Below are positions 1-8,975 of a stretch of 64,000 bases of DNA, in pieces. This stretch comes from JAPOUP01 sp965199865. Lineage in GTDB: Bacteria > Pseudomonadota > Alphaproteobacteria > Rhodobacterales > Rhodobacteraceae. The translations under genes and the position numbers were made by a program. Below the pieces are notes generated by a model. That model was not told the DNA's origin, did not search any database, and saw only the letters and a program-made list of their open reading frames with translations. How positions within the stretch are numbered: the stretch's first letter is position 1; each line of letters opens with the position of its first letter. The DNA lies in the NCBI GenBank assembly GCA_965199865.1, contig CBDATU010000009.1:62001-126000 (forward strand). Direction: 5' to 3'.

Positions 1-48
1 GCTGACAGTCCGTTCATGTCAGATAGGGCGCGTCGCTCCAAAACGCAA

Positions 49-927
49 TCAGCGGCTGAGGACGAGACGGGTTAGCAGCCACGCAACCCCCAATGTCAGC
101 AATACGAGAGCGATCATGAGCCCTCCCTCAGGGTCTTTGGCGCTAAACGGCGTGACGAAGAGGGCGAGTCCCGGAACCATGCCTTTCAGGCCAATGATCA
201 GCAATGCGACCGTATTGTTGGCAAAATGGAATCCCCATGCGGCACCGATGCTGCCGGTACGTGCCGTCAGATCGGCTGCGGCCAGGCCAAAGCAGACGGT
301 ACCGGCGACGAACAGCCAGGCATTGCCACCAGCCACGAGAGAGCTGTAATGCGCCAGCCCAAAGCCAAGGCTCGGAACCAGCATCCAGATGAATGGTGAC
401 TGAAACCGCGCGGCAAGTTGCTGCTGGAGATATCCTCGGAACGCCAGTTCTTCCGCACCGGTCTGAAGCAGTACCGCAAGCAGGCTGAATGGCAGCAGTA
501 GCAGCCAGATCGCGATATCCATACCGGGTTCCGCATCGTAGATGATGGTCCAGAGCGCAAGCGCCACGCCCTGGGCAACACCGACCAGCGCCGCAGCGAC
601 GATGAAATCCCGCATGACGGTTGCTGGCGATCCGAATAGCGACCCCAATCGACGCCGGTGCAGAAACCGTGCGGCAAGCGCAGCCCCCAACGCCAGGCCG
701 ATAGGCAAAGCCAGCAGAACATAGGCGTCACCCGGCGTTAACCCAATTCCTGCGACCGCAACCCGCCTCTGGTCCATGGTCCAGCCATAGACCGCGACAA
801 TCACCTGTGCCCACAAGGCATAGACCAGTGCGGATACGCAGATCCCTGCGAGAAGCCGCCAGAGATGTGGATACCTGCGGGCATCTGAGACAAAGACCTC
901 AAACCTGGGCGAATGGGACTGCGGCAT
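49..927 (-). CDS. CPBP-family intramembrane metalloprotease (CAAX protease/Abi type)
   Basis: Predicted polytopic inner-membrane protein of 292 aa. The family motifs are in order: E159-E160 with R164 (EELAFR), H193 in a GFGLAH helix, and H234/N238 in GFHFANN, the expected zinc ligands of the CPBP fold. Several hydrophobic segments flank them. The reading frame stays open 327 nt upstream, but that part reads as non-membrane, low-quality sequence and would run under the divergent ilvD start, so the ATG at 927 (MPQSHSPRF) is chosen. Family members cleave prenylated or other membrane substrates or act in bacteriocin immunity. The substrate here cannot be read from sequence, and the gene stands alone, divergent from ilvD. 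Confidence 0.8.
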   Translation of the reverse strand: MPQSHSPRFEVFVSDARRYPHLWRLLAGICVSALVYALWAQVIVAVYGWTMDQRRVAVAGIGLTPGDAYVLLALPIGLALGAALAARFLHRRRLGSLFGSPATVMRDFIVAAALVGVAQGVALALWTIIYDAEPGMDIAIWLLLLPFSLLAVLLQTGAEELAFRGYLQQQLAARFQSPFIWMLVPSLGFGLAHYSSLVAGGNAWLFVAGTVCFGLAAADLTARTGSIGAAWGFHFANNTVALLIIGLKGMVPGLALFVTPFSAKDPEGGLMIALVLLTLGVAWLLTRLVLSR

Positions 928-1172
928 CGGGTGAAAGCTAGTGGAAGAGTGCGCGCGCTTCAATCGCGGCGCAGGAAACGGAGGTCCAGTTTCAGGCTGT
1001 CGGCCAGCATGTTCATGGCACGGGGGCCCATTAAACCGGGCGGTTATGTCCTCTGCCCGAATTGAGGCGATAATGGGGGCCGCGAGCTTCGCCAAGGCTG
1101 GCCCGTGCCGCTTGTGTCCCTCCCCGTGCTCGCATATTGCAGCGGATGACACCGATCCGGGGAGACAAAACG

Positions 1173-2906
1173 ATGCTGAAAGGGAAAACCGACAAGTCCC
1201 GGTTGCCAAGCCGCCATGTGACCGAAGGGCCGGCCCGCGCGCCGCACCGGTCATATTATTATGCGATGGGACTGTCCGAGGACGAGATCAGCCAGCCGTT
1301 TGTAGGCGTGGCTACCTGCTGGAACGAAGCCGCGCCCTGCAACATCGCGCTGAACCGGCAGGCCCAGGCCGTGAAACTTGGCGTCAAGGCCGGCGGCGGA
1401 ACGCCGCGCGAGTTCACCACGATCACCGTGACTGACGGCATTGCGATGGGACATGAGGGAATGAGGTCCTCACTCGCGTCCCGCGAGGCGATCGCCGATA
1501 CGGTTGAACTGACGATGCGCGGACATTGCTACGATGCGATCGTCGGTCTCGCGGGATGTGACAAATCACTGCCAGGGATGATGATGGCCATGGTTCGGCT
1601 GAACACGCCTTCGGTGTTCATCTATGGCGGATCGATCCTTCCAGGTCGGCTGGATGGAAAGGACGTTACCGTGCAGGATGTGTTCGAGGCTGTGGGCCAG
1701 AATCAGGCTGGAAGTCTCTCAGAGGATGCCCTGCGTCGGCTTGAGCGCGTGGCATGCCCGTCAGCGGGAGCCTGTGGCGGGCAGTTCACGGCCAACACGA
1801 TGGCCTGCGTTTCCGAAGCCATGGGGCTTGCGCTCCCCAACTCATCCGGTGCCCCTGCGCCTTATGAAAGCCGTGACCAGTATGCGATTGCCAGCGGCGA
1901 GGCGGTGATGGTTCTTCTTGACAGGAACATCCGGGCAAGGGATGTCGTAACCCGGAAATCGCTTGAAAACGCCGCCCGGGTCGTTGCCTGCACCGGCGGA
2001 TCGACCAACGCTGGTCTGCATCTCCCGGCCATCGCACATGAGGCGGGCATCGAGTTTTTCCTGGACGATGTCTGCGAAATCTTCAGGGAAACACCCTATT
2101 TCGTCGATTTGAAGCCCGGCGGACAATTTGTGGCCAAGGATCTCTACGAAGCTGGTGGCGTTCCGGTTGTGATGAAAGAACTCAGGAAAGTTGGCCTGAT
2201 CCACGAAGACTGCGTCACCGCCACCGGCCGGACCATTGGCGAAGAGCTTGACCTGGTGGAACGTGAAGCCGATGGCAGGGTCATTTATCCGGCAGCCGCT
2301 CCGATCAGCGCGACAGGCGGTGTTGTCGGACTGAAGGGTAACCTCGCGCCTGAGGGCGCCATTGTGAAGGTTGCTGGAATCGAACCCGACCAGCAGGTGT
2401 TCACCGGTCCGGCGAGGGTGTTCGAGTGCGAGCAGGACGCGTTCGAGGCAGTACAGGAGCGCCGTTACGAGGAAGGGGAGGTGATCGTGATCCGTAACGA
2501 AGGCCCGGCCGGCGGGCCGGGTATGCGTGAGATGCTGTCGACAACGGCAGCACTGTCAGGTCAGGGCATGGGCAAGAAAGTGGCGCTCATCACTGACGGG
2601 CGGTTTTCAGGTGCGACGCGCGGGTTCTGTGTCGGGCATGTCGGACCGGAAGCCTTTCATGGCGGACCCATCGCGCTCCTAAGGAATGGCGACAGCATCA
2701 CGATCAATGCGCTCACCGGTGAGCTGTCCGTGGACCTCACGGATGAAGAACTCGCCAAGAGAAAGGAAGCATGGACAGGTCCTCGCGAGACGATCTATTC
2801 CTCAGGAGCGCTCTGGAAATACGCTCAGCTGGTGGGCGAGACCTACCGGGGCGCGGTCACGCATCCGGGCGGACAGGCGGAGCGTCACGTCTATATGGAT
2901 CTCTAG
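1173..2906 (+). CDS. ilvD: Dihydroxy-acid dehydratase
   Basis: Catalyses dehydration of 2,3-dihydroxyisovalerate and 2,3-dihydroxy-3-methylvalerate, the third common step of branched-chain amino acid synthesis, in the cytoplasm. The 577 aa length is typical of the short IlvD class. Candidate Fe-S cysteines are C49 (ATCWNEAAPC), C129 (GCDKSLPG, with D130 and K131 as Mg ligands) and C195 (CPSAGACGG). The ATG at 1173 is preferred over 1137 because a GGGGAG Shine-Dalgarno sits about 9 nt before it. IlvD and Edd are homologous and sugar-acid dehydratases share the fold. The MLKGKTDKSRLPS-type N-terminus and the length favour IlvD. It is not linked to other ilv genes here. Confidence 0.9.
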   Translation: MLKGKTDKSRLPSRHVTEGPARAPHRSYYYAMGLSEDEISQPFVGVATCWNEAAPCNIALNRQAQAVKLGVKAGGGTPREFTTITVTDGIAMGHEGMRSSLASREAIADTVELTMRGHCYDAIVGLAGCDKSLPGMMMAMVRLNTPSVFIYGGSILPGRLDGKDVTVQDVFEAVGQNQAGSLSEDALRRLERVACPSAGACGGQFTANTMACVSEAMGLALPNSSGAPAPYESRDQYAIASGEAVMVLLDRNIRARDVVTRKSLENAARVVACTGGSTNAGLHLPAIAHEAGIEFFLDDVCEIFRETPYFVDLKPGGQFVAKDLYEAGGVPVVMKELRKVGLIHEDCVTATGRTIGEELDLVEREADGRVIYPAAAPISATGGVVGLKGNLAPEGAIVKVAGIEPDQQVFTGPARVFECEQDAFEAVQERRYEEGEVIVIRNEGPAGGPGMREMLSTTAALSGQGMGKKVALITDGRFSGATRGFCVGHVGPEAFHGGPIALLRNGDSITINALTGELSVDLTDEELAKRKEAWTGPRETIYSSGALWKYAQLVGETYRGAVTHPGGQAERHVYMDL

Positions 2907-3054
2907 AAAAACTGTGGCTCACAGGCTTTGGGACCCACCCAGGCATGGAAGGGCTTACCTCTCGGTGCGTCACCACCTGTCGCGGCCGGATATCATGGAA
3001 TGACATGGCGCACGGACTGCGCCGCAACCCGTTCTGAAAAGGGAGCACCTGTCC

Positions 3055-5082
3055 ATGTCGCTCTATCCTCATCTGTCCGCGCCGCTTGATCTGGGTTTCA
3101 CGACGCTGAAAAACCGCATCCTGATGGGGTCGATGCATACCGGGCTTGAGGAATCCGGTGACTGGGACAGAGTGGCCACCTTCTACGCCGAGCGCGCGTC
3201 TGGTGGTGTCGGTCTCATGGTGACCGGCGGCATGGCGCCCAATCGCGAGGGCGGCGTGTTTCCCGATGCCGCAGGGCTCCATTCAGGCAAAGACATCACC
3301 AACCACCGCGTTGTGACGGATCGGGTCCATGACGAGGGTGGCATGATCGCAATGCAGATCCTGCATGCAGGTCGCTACGCCGATTTCGCTGACTGCGTTG
3401 GACCGAGCCCGGTGAAATCGCCGATCTCTTCCTTTCCTCCAAATGAACTTGATGAGAGTGGCATAGAAAAGCAGATCGCCGATATCTCGACCGCAGCCGA
3501 GCGGGCCCTTGAGGCGGGCTATGACGGCGTGGAAATCATGGGATCCGAGGGGTATTTCCTCAACCAGTTCCTGGTTACGCGCACCAACAGGCGCACTGAC
3601 CGTTGGGGTGGATCCTACGAAAACAGGATGCGGCTGCCTATCGAGGTGATACGACGGGTGCGCCATGCGGTGGGCGACAGGTTCATCATCATCTACCGCC
3701 TTTCCATGATTGATCTTGTTCCCGAAGGGTCGAGCTGGGACGAGGTCGTGACACTGGCTCGGGCGGTCGAAAATGCTGGAGCCACGATTATCAACACCGG
3801 AATTGGCTGGCACGAGGCTCGGATCCCGACCATAGCGACATCCGTTCCCCGTCGCGCTTTCACATGGGTCACGAAGAAACTGATGGGCGAGGTGTCAGTT
3901 CCCGTAATCGCCTCCAACCGCATCAACACGCCCGAAGTGGCTGAAGCGGTGCTTGCGGAAGGCTGTGCCGACATGGTCTCGATGGCCCGTCCATTCCTGG
4001 CGGACTCGCATTTTGTAGCAAAGGCGTTACGGGGCGAAGCGGAATTGATTGCACCCTGCATCGCCTGCAACCAGGCCTGCCTAGACCATGTGTTCTTGGG
4101 CAGGGTCAGTTCCTGCCTTGTGAATCCGCGGGCCTGTTTCGAGACCGAACTGGTTGTCAGGCCCACCGAATCACCCAGGCGAATCGCCGTTGTTGGCGCA
4201 GGACCTGCTGGACTTTCCGCGGCATTGACAGCTTCGGAGCGCGGACATTCGGTGACGCTGTTCGAGCGGGACAGCCGGATTGGCGGACAGCTGAACATGG
4301 CGCGCAGGATTCCCGGCAAGGAGGAATTCCACGGTCTTGTCGACTGGTATGAGGCCAGCGTAAGGGCGGCAGGCATTGATCTGCGGCTGAATTATGTGGC
4401 GGATGGGCGGGCGCTCACGGACTTCGACGATGTCATCATCGCCACTGGCGTCATTCCGCGCGACCCCGGGATTCCGGGGCAGAACCAGCCGCATGTACTG
4501 GGCTACCGGGATGTGCTGCTGGGTGGAGCGCAGGTCGGCCAGCGGGTGGCGATTGTGGGCGCGGGTGGCATCGGCTTCGATCTGGCGGAATTCCTGCTGC
4601 ATGATGGCGAAAGCCCCACCATGAATCTCGATGTCTGGCGAAGGGAATGGGGTGTTGGCGACCCTTCACTGACGCGGGGGGGCCTTGTACCGGGGGGGCC
4701 GCAGCCGAAGACACCATCCCGCGCTGTCACGCTCCTGCAGCGAAAGGCTACTGCGCCAGGCAAGGGGCTTGGAAAAACGACTGGATGGATACATCGTTCG
4801 GCGCTGAAAATGAAGGGCGTGAGGATGCTCAGCGGCGTGAACTATGAACGCATTGGAGTGGAAGGGCTTCATATCAGCTTTGGCGAAACGCGAGAGAACG
4901 ACATGCTGGTCGAGGCGGATACGGTCGTGATCTGCGCCGGCCAGGAATCCGAGCGGTCGCTTGCGGCCGAACTTGCGGCCGCCGGGATTGCGACACATGT
5001 GATCGGTGGGGCGGATTTGGCGGTGGAACTTGATGCCAAACGCGCCATTGACCAGGGAATGCGTCTGGCTTCAAGCCTATAG
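3055..5082 (+). CDS. fadH: NADPH-dependent 2,4-dienoyl-CoA reductase (FMN/4Fe-4S/FAD flavoenzyme)
   Basis: A 675-aa old-yellow-enzyme fusion. Residues 1 to about 330 form the FMN TIM barrel with the active-site pair Y167 (GYFLNQF) and H253 (GWHEARIP) at the positions used by FadH. Cysteines C335, C338, C342 and C354 form the 4Fe-4S cluster motif. A Rossmann region follows from about 377 (VVGAGPAG at 379-386) with a second dinucleotide fold (VGAGGIGFDLA). FadH reduces 2,4-dienoyl-CoA intermediates during beta-oxidation of unsaturated fatty acids. Trimethylamine dehydrogenase-like enzymes share the layout, but the length and N-terminus fit FadH best. A GGGAG Shine-Dalgarno precedes the ATG. Downstream, 5083-5516 is non-coding up to an IS4 insertion. 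Confidence 0.82.
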   Translation: MSLYPHLSAPLDLGFTTLKNRILMGSMHTGLEESGDWDRVATFYAERASGGVGLMVTGGMAPNREGGVFPDAAGLHSGKDITNHRVVTDRVHDEGGMIAMQILHAGRYADFADCVGPSPVKSPISSFPPNELDESGIEKQIADISTAAERALEAGYDGVEIMGSEGYFLNQFLVTRTNRRTDRWGGSYENRMRLPIEVIRRVRHAVGDRFIIIYRLSMIDLVPEGSSWDEVVTLARAVENAGATIINTGIGWHEARIPTIATSVPRRAFTWVTKKLMGEVSVPVIASNRINTPEVAEAVLAEGCADMVSMARPFLADSHFVAKALRGEAELIAPCIACNQACLDHVFLGRVSSCLVNPRACFETELVVRPTESPRRIAVVGAGPAGLSAALTASERGHSVTLFERDSRIGGQLNMARRIPGKEEFHGLVDWYEASVRAAGIDLRLNYVADGRALTDFDDVIIATGVIPRDPGIPGQNQPHVLGYRDVLLGGAQVGQRVAIVGAGGIGFDLAEFLLHDGESPTMNLDVWRREWGVGDPSLTRGGLVPGGPQPKTPSRAVTLLQRKATAPGKGLGKTTGWIHRSALKMKGVRMLSGVNYERIGVEGLHISFGETRENDMLVEADTVVICAGQESERSLAAELAAAGIATHVIGGADLAVELDAKRAIDQGMRLASSL

Positions 5083-5516
5083 CCTGATCATTGTCGTTGT
5101 CCGGAACAGATGGTTGGTCCTGAAATGGAAGGTCTGTTTGTCTTTCGGACTGCCACTGAATTGGCATTGGTTTCCTCCATGCGGTATCGAGGATCAGGAA
5201 GGTATGGCCGACCATGACAGTGCTGTGGCGCTCGGCTAACGGCGTTCCGGCGGCAATTTGTCGAGTTAAGGCAATCGTGAGTCATTTTGGCAGCGACCTG
5301 AACGAGGCATCTCCATCGTCGGTTGCATCGGCATGAAACCTGGCCGCCGGGAAGCCGAAAGTTCCTGCAGGGCCTCCGGATACTGATCAGCACTGTCCGG
5401 TTCCCGCCACCCAACGCCTTGCGAAAGGAGACATCGGCAACGTCAAACAGCGTGCGTCATGCTGATTAAACCGTATGTCCAAGTTCCGTGCAGGCCAGCT
5501 GCAGCTGGGCGGAGAT
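5083..5516. other. Intergenic stretch without recognisable gene
   Basis: Short open frames occur on both strands, but none has family signals or a convincing ribosome binding site. Together with 7972-8192 on the far side of the IS4 element this was one continuous region before the insertion. Joining the two sides does not reveal a protein I recognise. Confidence 0.5.
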
Positions 5517-5525
5517 GCCCCGGAT
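5517..5525. repeat. Target-site duplication of IS4 copy 1 (left)
   Basis: The 9 bp GCCCCGGAT lie directly outside the left terminal repeat and recur at 7963-7971 directly outside the right one, a clean transposition footprint. Confidence 0.9.
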
Positions 5526-7962
5526 ATGTCACTTGTCCGTGGTTAACTCGGCGGGGTGGTGATGATACCCGATTCGCATGCAGGTCGGGATGCGCCATTT
5601 CGGGGAGGGAACGGTCGAGTGGCTGAGGTCGATGGCGGCGACGGGAGCCAGCCGTTCCGCCATGGCCGGAGGCCTGTGCGAGCGCGAGGGCTGGACCAAC
5701 GCCGCAGGAGCGCCGTGCCTCGCCTCCGCCCGGCTGGCCCTGCCGGGGATCGCGGAGCGCTACGGCATCGCCCTCCCGTCGGCGGGGCGGCCTCCACCCG
5801 GTCGTCGCGGGCCGCTGCCGGACCATCCCGACGTCCGGTTCTCCGGCACGCTCGCGGAGCTCGGCGGGGTCGGGCTGGAGATGGCGGAGACGGCGGAGCA
5901 GCGGCGCGCCCTGCGGGGGATGATGGAGAGCCACCATCCCCAGGGCGAGCCGTCCAATCCCGGCGCGCTCCTCTTCTACTGGATCCGGAGCGAAAGCCTG
6001 GGGCGCGTCGGCGGGCTCTGCTTCCACGCGGCCAACTGGCACCAGAGGGCACGGGACGCCTACATCGGCTGGAGCGGCCGGGAGCGGATGGCGAACCTGC
6101 GGCTGCTGGTGCAGAACTCCAGGTTCCTCATCCTGCCGGGCGTGGAGGTCCCGCACCTGGCGAGCCACGTTCTGGGTCTGGCGGCGCGGCGGCTTCCCGA
6201 CGACTGGGAGAGGCTGCACGGCGTCCGTCCGGCGATGGCCTTCACCTATGTCGGCGCGGAACGCCCGGGCACGGCCTACGCGGCGGCCGGATGGGAGTTC
6301 GCCGGGTCCACCTCCGGCCGTCCGCCCGGCCACCGGGAGGGAGCGGACGCCTGCGGCGTCTGGATGAGGCAGCTGGATCCGGACTGGCGCGACCGCATGT
6401 GCCGCGGGCCGGAGACGCCGCGCTGGCTGGGCCCGGCCCCGGCGATCCCGGAGAACGCCGACTGGGCGGATCTGGAGTTCGGCCTGTGCGGCCACGCCGA
6501 CAGCAGGGTGCGCGACCGGATCCTGGCCATGGCCAGGGCCTGGGAGACCCGGCCCGGCGAGCCGGTTTCCGTTGTGTTTCCCGACAGGAAGGACCAGAAG
6601 GCGGCATACAGGCTGCTTTCCAACCCCAGGGTGAGCATGGACGACATCATCGAGAGCCACCGCATGGCCACCGTGCGGCGCTGCCGGGCCGAGACGGAGG
6701 TCCTGGCCATCCAGGACACCACGATGCTGGACTTTTCCGGCCTGAAGGGCTCCACGGGCGGTCTGGCGAAGCTCGGCGGCGGCGGATCGGGCAGCGTCGG
6801 CATCCCGGCGCACGTGACGCTGGCGGTGTCGGCCTCCGGCCGCGGCCTCGGGGTGCTGGCCATCGACGCCAGCTTCCGGGAGGGCGTCACCGTGAAGGCC
6901 GACCGCAGGCGCGGAGACACGGGGCGGGCGGAGACGGAACCGGACAGGGCGGCGGAGACGGAGACGCCCGACGGTGGCAGCGAGAGCCGGCGCTGGCTGG
7001 AGGGCCTGGCCCTGGCGCAGGAGGTCGGGAGGACCAGCCCTGGAACGCGGATGGTCACCGTCTGCGACCGCGAGGGCGACATATGGGACATGTTCGAGGC
7101 CCAGGCGGAAGACCCCGCCGCGGCCGGGCTGCTGGTGCGCTCCAGCGCCTCGACCCGCCGCTCCGTCATCGCCGGTGGCGGGGTGGTGGACCTCATGGAG
7201 CACGTCTCCGGGCTGCCCGCCGCCGGGACGCGCACCGTCCACGTCGCCGCCCGCGGCGGGATCACCGGGTCGCGTGGGCGAAAGGCCGTGAGGGCCCGCC
7301 CGGCGCGGACCGCGGAGACGGAGATCCGCGTCGCACGCGTCGAGCTGAAGGCCCCCGGACGGAGCCGCCAGACCCTGCCGGTCACCGCGGTGCTCGCCAG
7401 CGAGACCACCACGCCGCCGAAGGGCGGCCGGCGGCTGTCCTGGCTGCTGCTGTCCAGCGACGCGAAGCCCGACCTCCAGGGCGCCATCGACACCGTCAGG
7501 CGGTACGAAACAGGATGGACCATCGAGGAATATTTCAAGACCCTGAAACAGTGCACCCGCATCGAGGACCGCCGCCTCGACGAGGCCGACGACCTGCGGT
7601 GCTGCCTCGCCTTCGACGCCGTCACCGCATGGCGCGTGTTCGACATCCAGCGCGCCGCGAAGGCCTCGCCCGACCGGCCCGCCCTCGATTTCCTGGACGC
7701 GGACGAACTCACCGCCCTGTACATAGCGATGGGCCGGTATCGGTTCAGGAATGTCCGTGCCCCGCCCTTCGACGGCCTCACCATCCGCGAGGCCGCCATC
7801 GACATCGGCCGCTACGTCGGCTTCATACCCTCGAAACGCCAGCCCCTGCCAGGAACGGAGAAAATGTGGAAAGGCATGAAATACCTGCTGCTGGCAACGG
7901 AGATGTACAGGGCGATGAGGGAATGGGCGGAGCCTCCAGAGTCACCAGAGGGATAGTGACAG
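5526..7962 (+). mobile_element. IS4-family insertion sequence, copy 1 (2437 bp, DruA-domain transposase)
   Basis: The ends are ATGTCACT on the left and AGTGACAG on the right. Read inward, both ends begin TGTCACT and continue as an imperfect inverted repeat of about 25 bp. The element is exactly as long (2437 bp) as the copies at 33191-35627 and 57522-59958. A matching 9-bp duplication flanks it. The left terminal 50 bp differ from the other two copies, while the right terminal region is identical to copy 3 over at least 45 bp. The single gene fills the element and its stop codon lies inside the right inverted repeat. Confidence 0.93.
5578..7956 (+). CDS. IS4-family transposase with N-terminal DruA-like (DUF4338) domain, copy 1
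   Basis: 792 aa. Residues about 85-255 resemble the DruA/DUF4338 family (GRVGGLCFHAANW, ARDAYIGWS, NSRFLILPGVEVPHLASHVLGL cut at 160-200). Residues about 300-792 form the IS4-type DDE transposase with D380 (AIQDTTMLDF), D497 (CDREGD) and E650. In the Y-(2)-R-(3)-E-(6)-K signature of the IS4 family this copy has Y643, E650 and K657, but Gly at the Arg position 646 (YETGW), so catalytic competence is doubtful. The TAG stop (7954-7956) is part of the right inverted repeat. High G+C contrasts with neighbouring genes. DruA is known from Druantia antiphage systems. Its role when fused to a transposase is not established, and DNA binding is a reasonable inference. Confidence 0.92.
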   Translation: MQVGMRHFGEGTVEWLRSMAATGASRSAMAGGLCEREGWTNAAGAPCLASARLALPGIAERYGIALPSAGRPPPGRRGPLPDHPDVRFSGTLAELGGVGLEMAETAEQRRALRGMMESHHPQGEPSNPGALLFYWIRSESLGRVGGLCFHAANWHQRARDAYIGWSGRERMANLRLLVQNSRFLILPGVEVPHLASHVLGLAARRLPDDWERLHGVRPAMAFTYVGAERPGTAYAAAGWEFAGSTSGRPPGHREGADACGVWMRQLDPDWRDRMCRGPETPRWLGPAPAIPENADWADLEFGLCGHADSRVRDRILAMARAWETRPGEPVSVVFPDRKDQKAAYRLLSNPRVSMDDIIESHRMATVRRCRAETEVLAIQDTTMLDFSGLKGSTGGLAKLGGGGSGSVGIPAHVTLAVSASGRGLGVLAIDASFREGVTVKADRRRGDTGRAETEPDRAAETETPDGGSESRRWLEGLALAQEVGRTSPGTRMVTVCDREGDIWDMFEAQAEDPAAAGLLVRSSASTRRSVIAGGGVVDLMEHVSGLPAAGTRTVHVAARGGITGSRGRKAVRARPARTAETEIRVARVELKAPGRSRQTLPVTAVLASETTTPPKGGRRLSWLLLSSDAKPDLQGAIDTVRRYETGWTIEEYFKTLKQCTRIEDRRLDEADDLRCCLAFDAVTAWRVFDIQRAAKASPDRPALDFLDADELTALYIAMGRYRFRNVRAPPFDGLTIREAAIDIGRYVGFIPSKRQPLPGTEKMWKGMKYLLLATEMYRAMREWAEPPESPEG

Positions 7963-7971
7963 GCCCCGGAT
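7963..7971. repeat. Target-site duplication of IS4 copy 1 (right)
   Basis: GCCCCGGAT, identical to 5517-5525. The following 220 bp to 8192 contain no recognisable gene. Confidence 0.9.
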
Positions 7972-8192
7972 TCCGGCCAGCGGTCCCAGAGGACACGCCG
8001 TGCGGCCCGATCAGTCCACGGATCGTGTTCAGCGGGCCGCCCGCGTCCCTTCACCAGCCACTTCCAACGGGGCGGAAGCCGCTTCGCGTCCTTCTTCGCG
8101 ACGGTCGGGCTATGCCCCTCTCACGCTCCGGGATCCCTGTGACAACGCGCGCCGGAACCTCATCCTGATTGACGCGGCGCAAGATTCGTCAT

Positions 8193-8945
8193 TCATGAGA
8201 ACAGAATGCCACCGTTGATGTCCACATTGGCTCCAGTGATGAAGGCTGCGTCATCTGACACTAGATAGGTAACAAGATTTGCCACATCGACCGAGTTTCC
8301 CTCGCGCTTCAACGGGGTGATATTCGCTACATGAGCACGAACTTCGGGTTTGGTGAACACATTGTGGAAGTCGGTATCAATCATACCCGGGCAAACCGAG
8401 TTGACCCGGATGTGAGGCCCGAGTTCCTTCGCAAGCCCACGGGTCATTGTCATAACCGCTCCCTTTGCGGCCGCGTAGGGAATGGCCCCTGGACCACCAC
8501 CGTCGCGCCCTGCCTGACTGGCGAGCCCGACAATAGCACCACCGTCTGCTGTCATATGAGGCGTCACAGCCCTTGCGGCCAAAAAGAACGAAGTGGCGTT
8601 GAGGTTCATGACCCGATGCCAGTGATCCTCGTCCATATCAGTTAGCGATTTCCGCTCGACCAGCCCCCCAGTTACATGAACCAGGACATCAATCGTGGCG
8701 CTCAATTCCGATCTGGCTCTATCCACCAGTGCGTGGACATCGACGCCATTTGTCATGTCGCCCTGAACCGCCAAGGCACGTCCTCCGCGTGAAGTGATCT
8801 CCTGGACCGCACTTTCAGCCCCATCGGCCGAGCTATGATAGTTGATGGCGACACTGGCGCCTTCTTCGGCCAAACGCATTGCGCAGGCCCGTCCAATATC
8901 GCGTCCGCCACCTGTGACGATCGCGGTCTTTCCCTGGAGTTTCAT
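8193..8945 (-). CDS. SDR-family oxidoreductase, candidate DEH (unsaturated uronate) reductase
   Basis: A 250-aa classical short-chain dehydrogenase. The cofactor loop is TGGGRDIG at 11-18, and the catalytic triad is S143, Y157 and K161 (YAAAK). The usual NNAG is replaced by HVTGG at 90-94. It is the last gene of a co-oriented run that also encodes a polysaccharide-lyase-type protein and a sugar ABC importer, with KdgF nearby. In alginate degraders an SDR reduces 4-deoxy-L-erythro-5-hexoseulose uronate (DEH) to 2-keto-3-deoxygluconate, and the context makes that role attractive. From sequence alone it could equally be a FabG-like or other sugar dehydrogenase. Confidence 0.75.
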   Translation of the reverse strand: MKLQGKTAIVTGGGRDIGRACAMRLAEEGASVAINYHSSADGAESAVQEITSRGGRALAVQGDMTNGVDVHALVDRARSELSATIDVLVHVTGGLVERKSLTDMDEDHWHRVMNLNATSFFLAARAVTPHMTADGGAIVGLASQAGRDGGGPGAIPYAAAKGAVMTMTRGLAKELGPHIRVNSVCPGMIDTDFHNVFTKPEVRAHVANITPLKREGNSVDVANLVTYLVSDDAAFITGANVDINGGILFS

Positions 8946-8975
8946 AGGTTTTCCTCTCTAAGATATCTGAACTGG

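Noticed and set aside
928..1254. N-terminal extension of the CPBP protease
   Set aside because: It would overlap the ilvD start and contains no membrane or motif signal; the ATG at 927 explains the family domain.
1173..2906. 6-phosphogluconate dehydratase (Edd) instead of IlvD
   Set aside because: Edd proteins are usually longer and differ in the N-terminal block; motif set and length match IlvD.
5443..7242. Long open frames antisense to the IS4 transposases (also 33204-34907 and 58242-59945)
   Set aside because: They mirror GC-rich codons of the transposase on the other strand, are rich in R, A, G and P and show no family motif.
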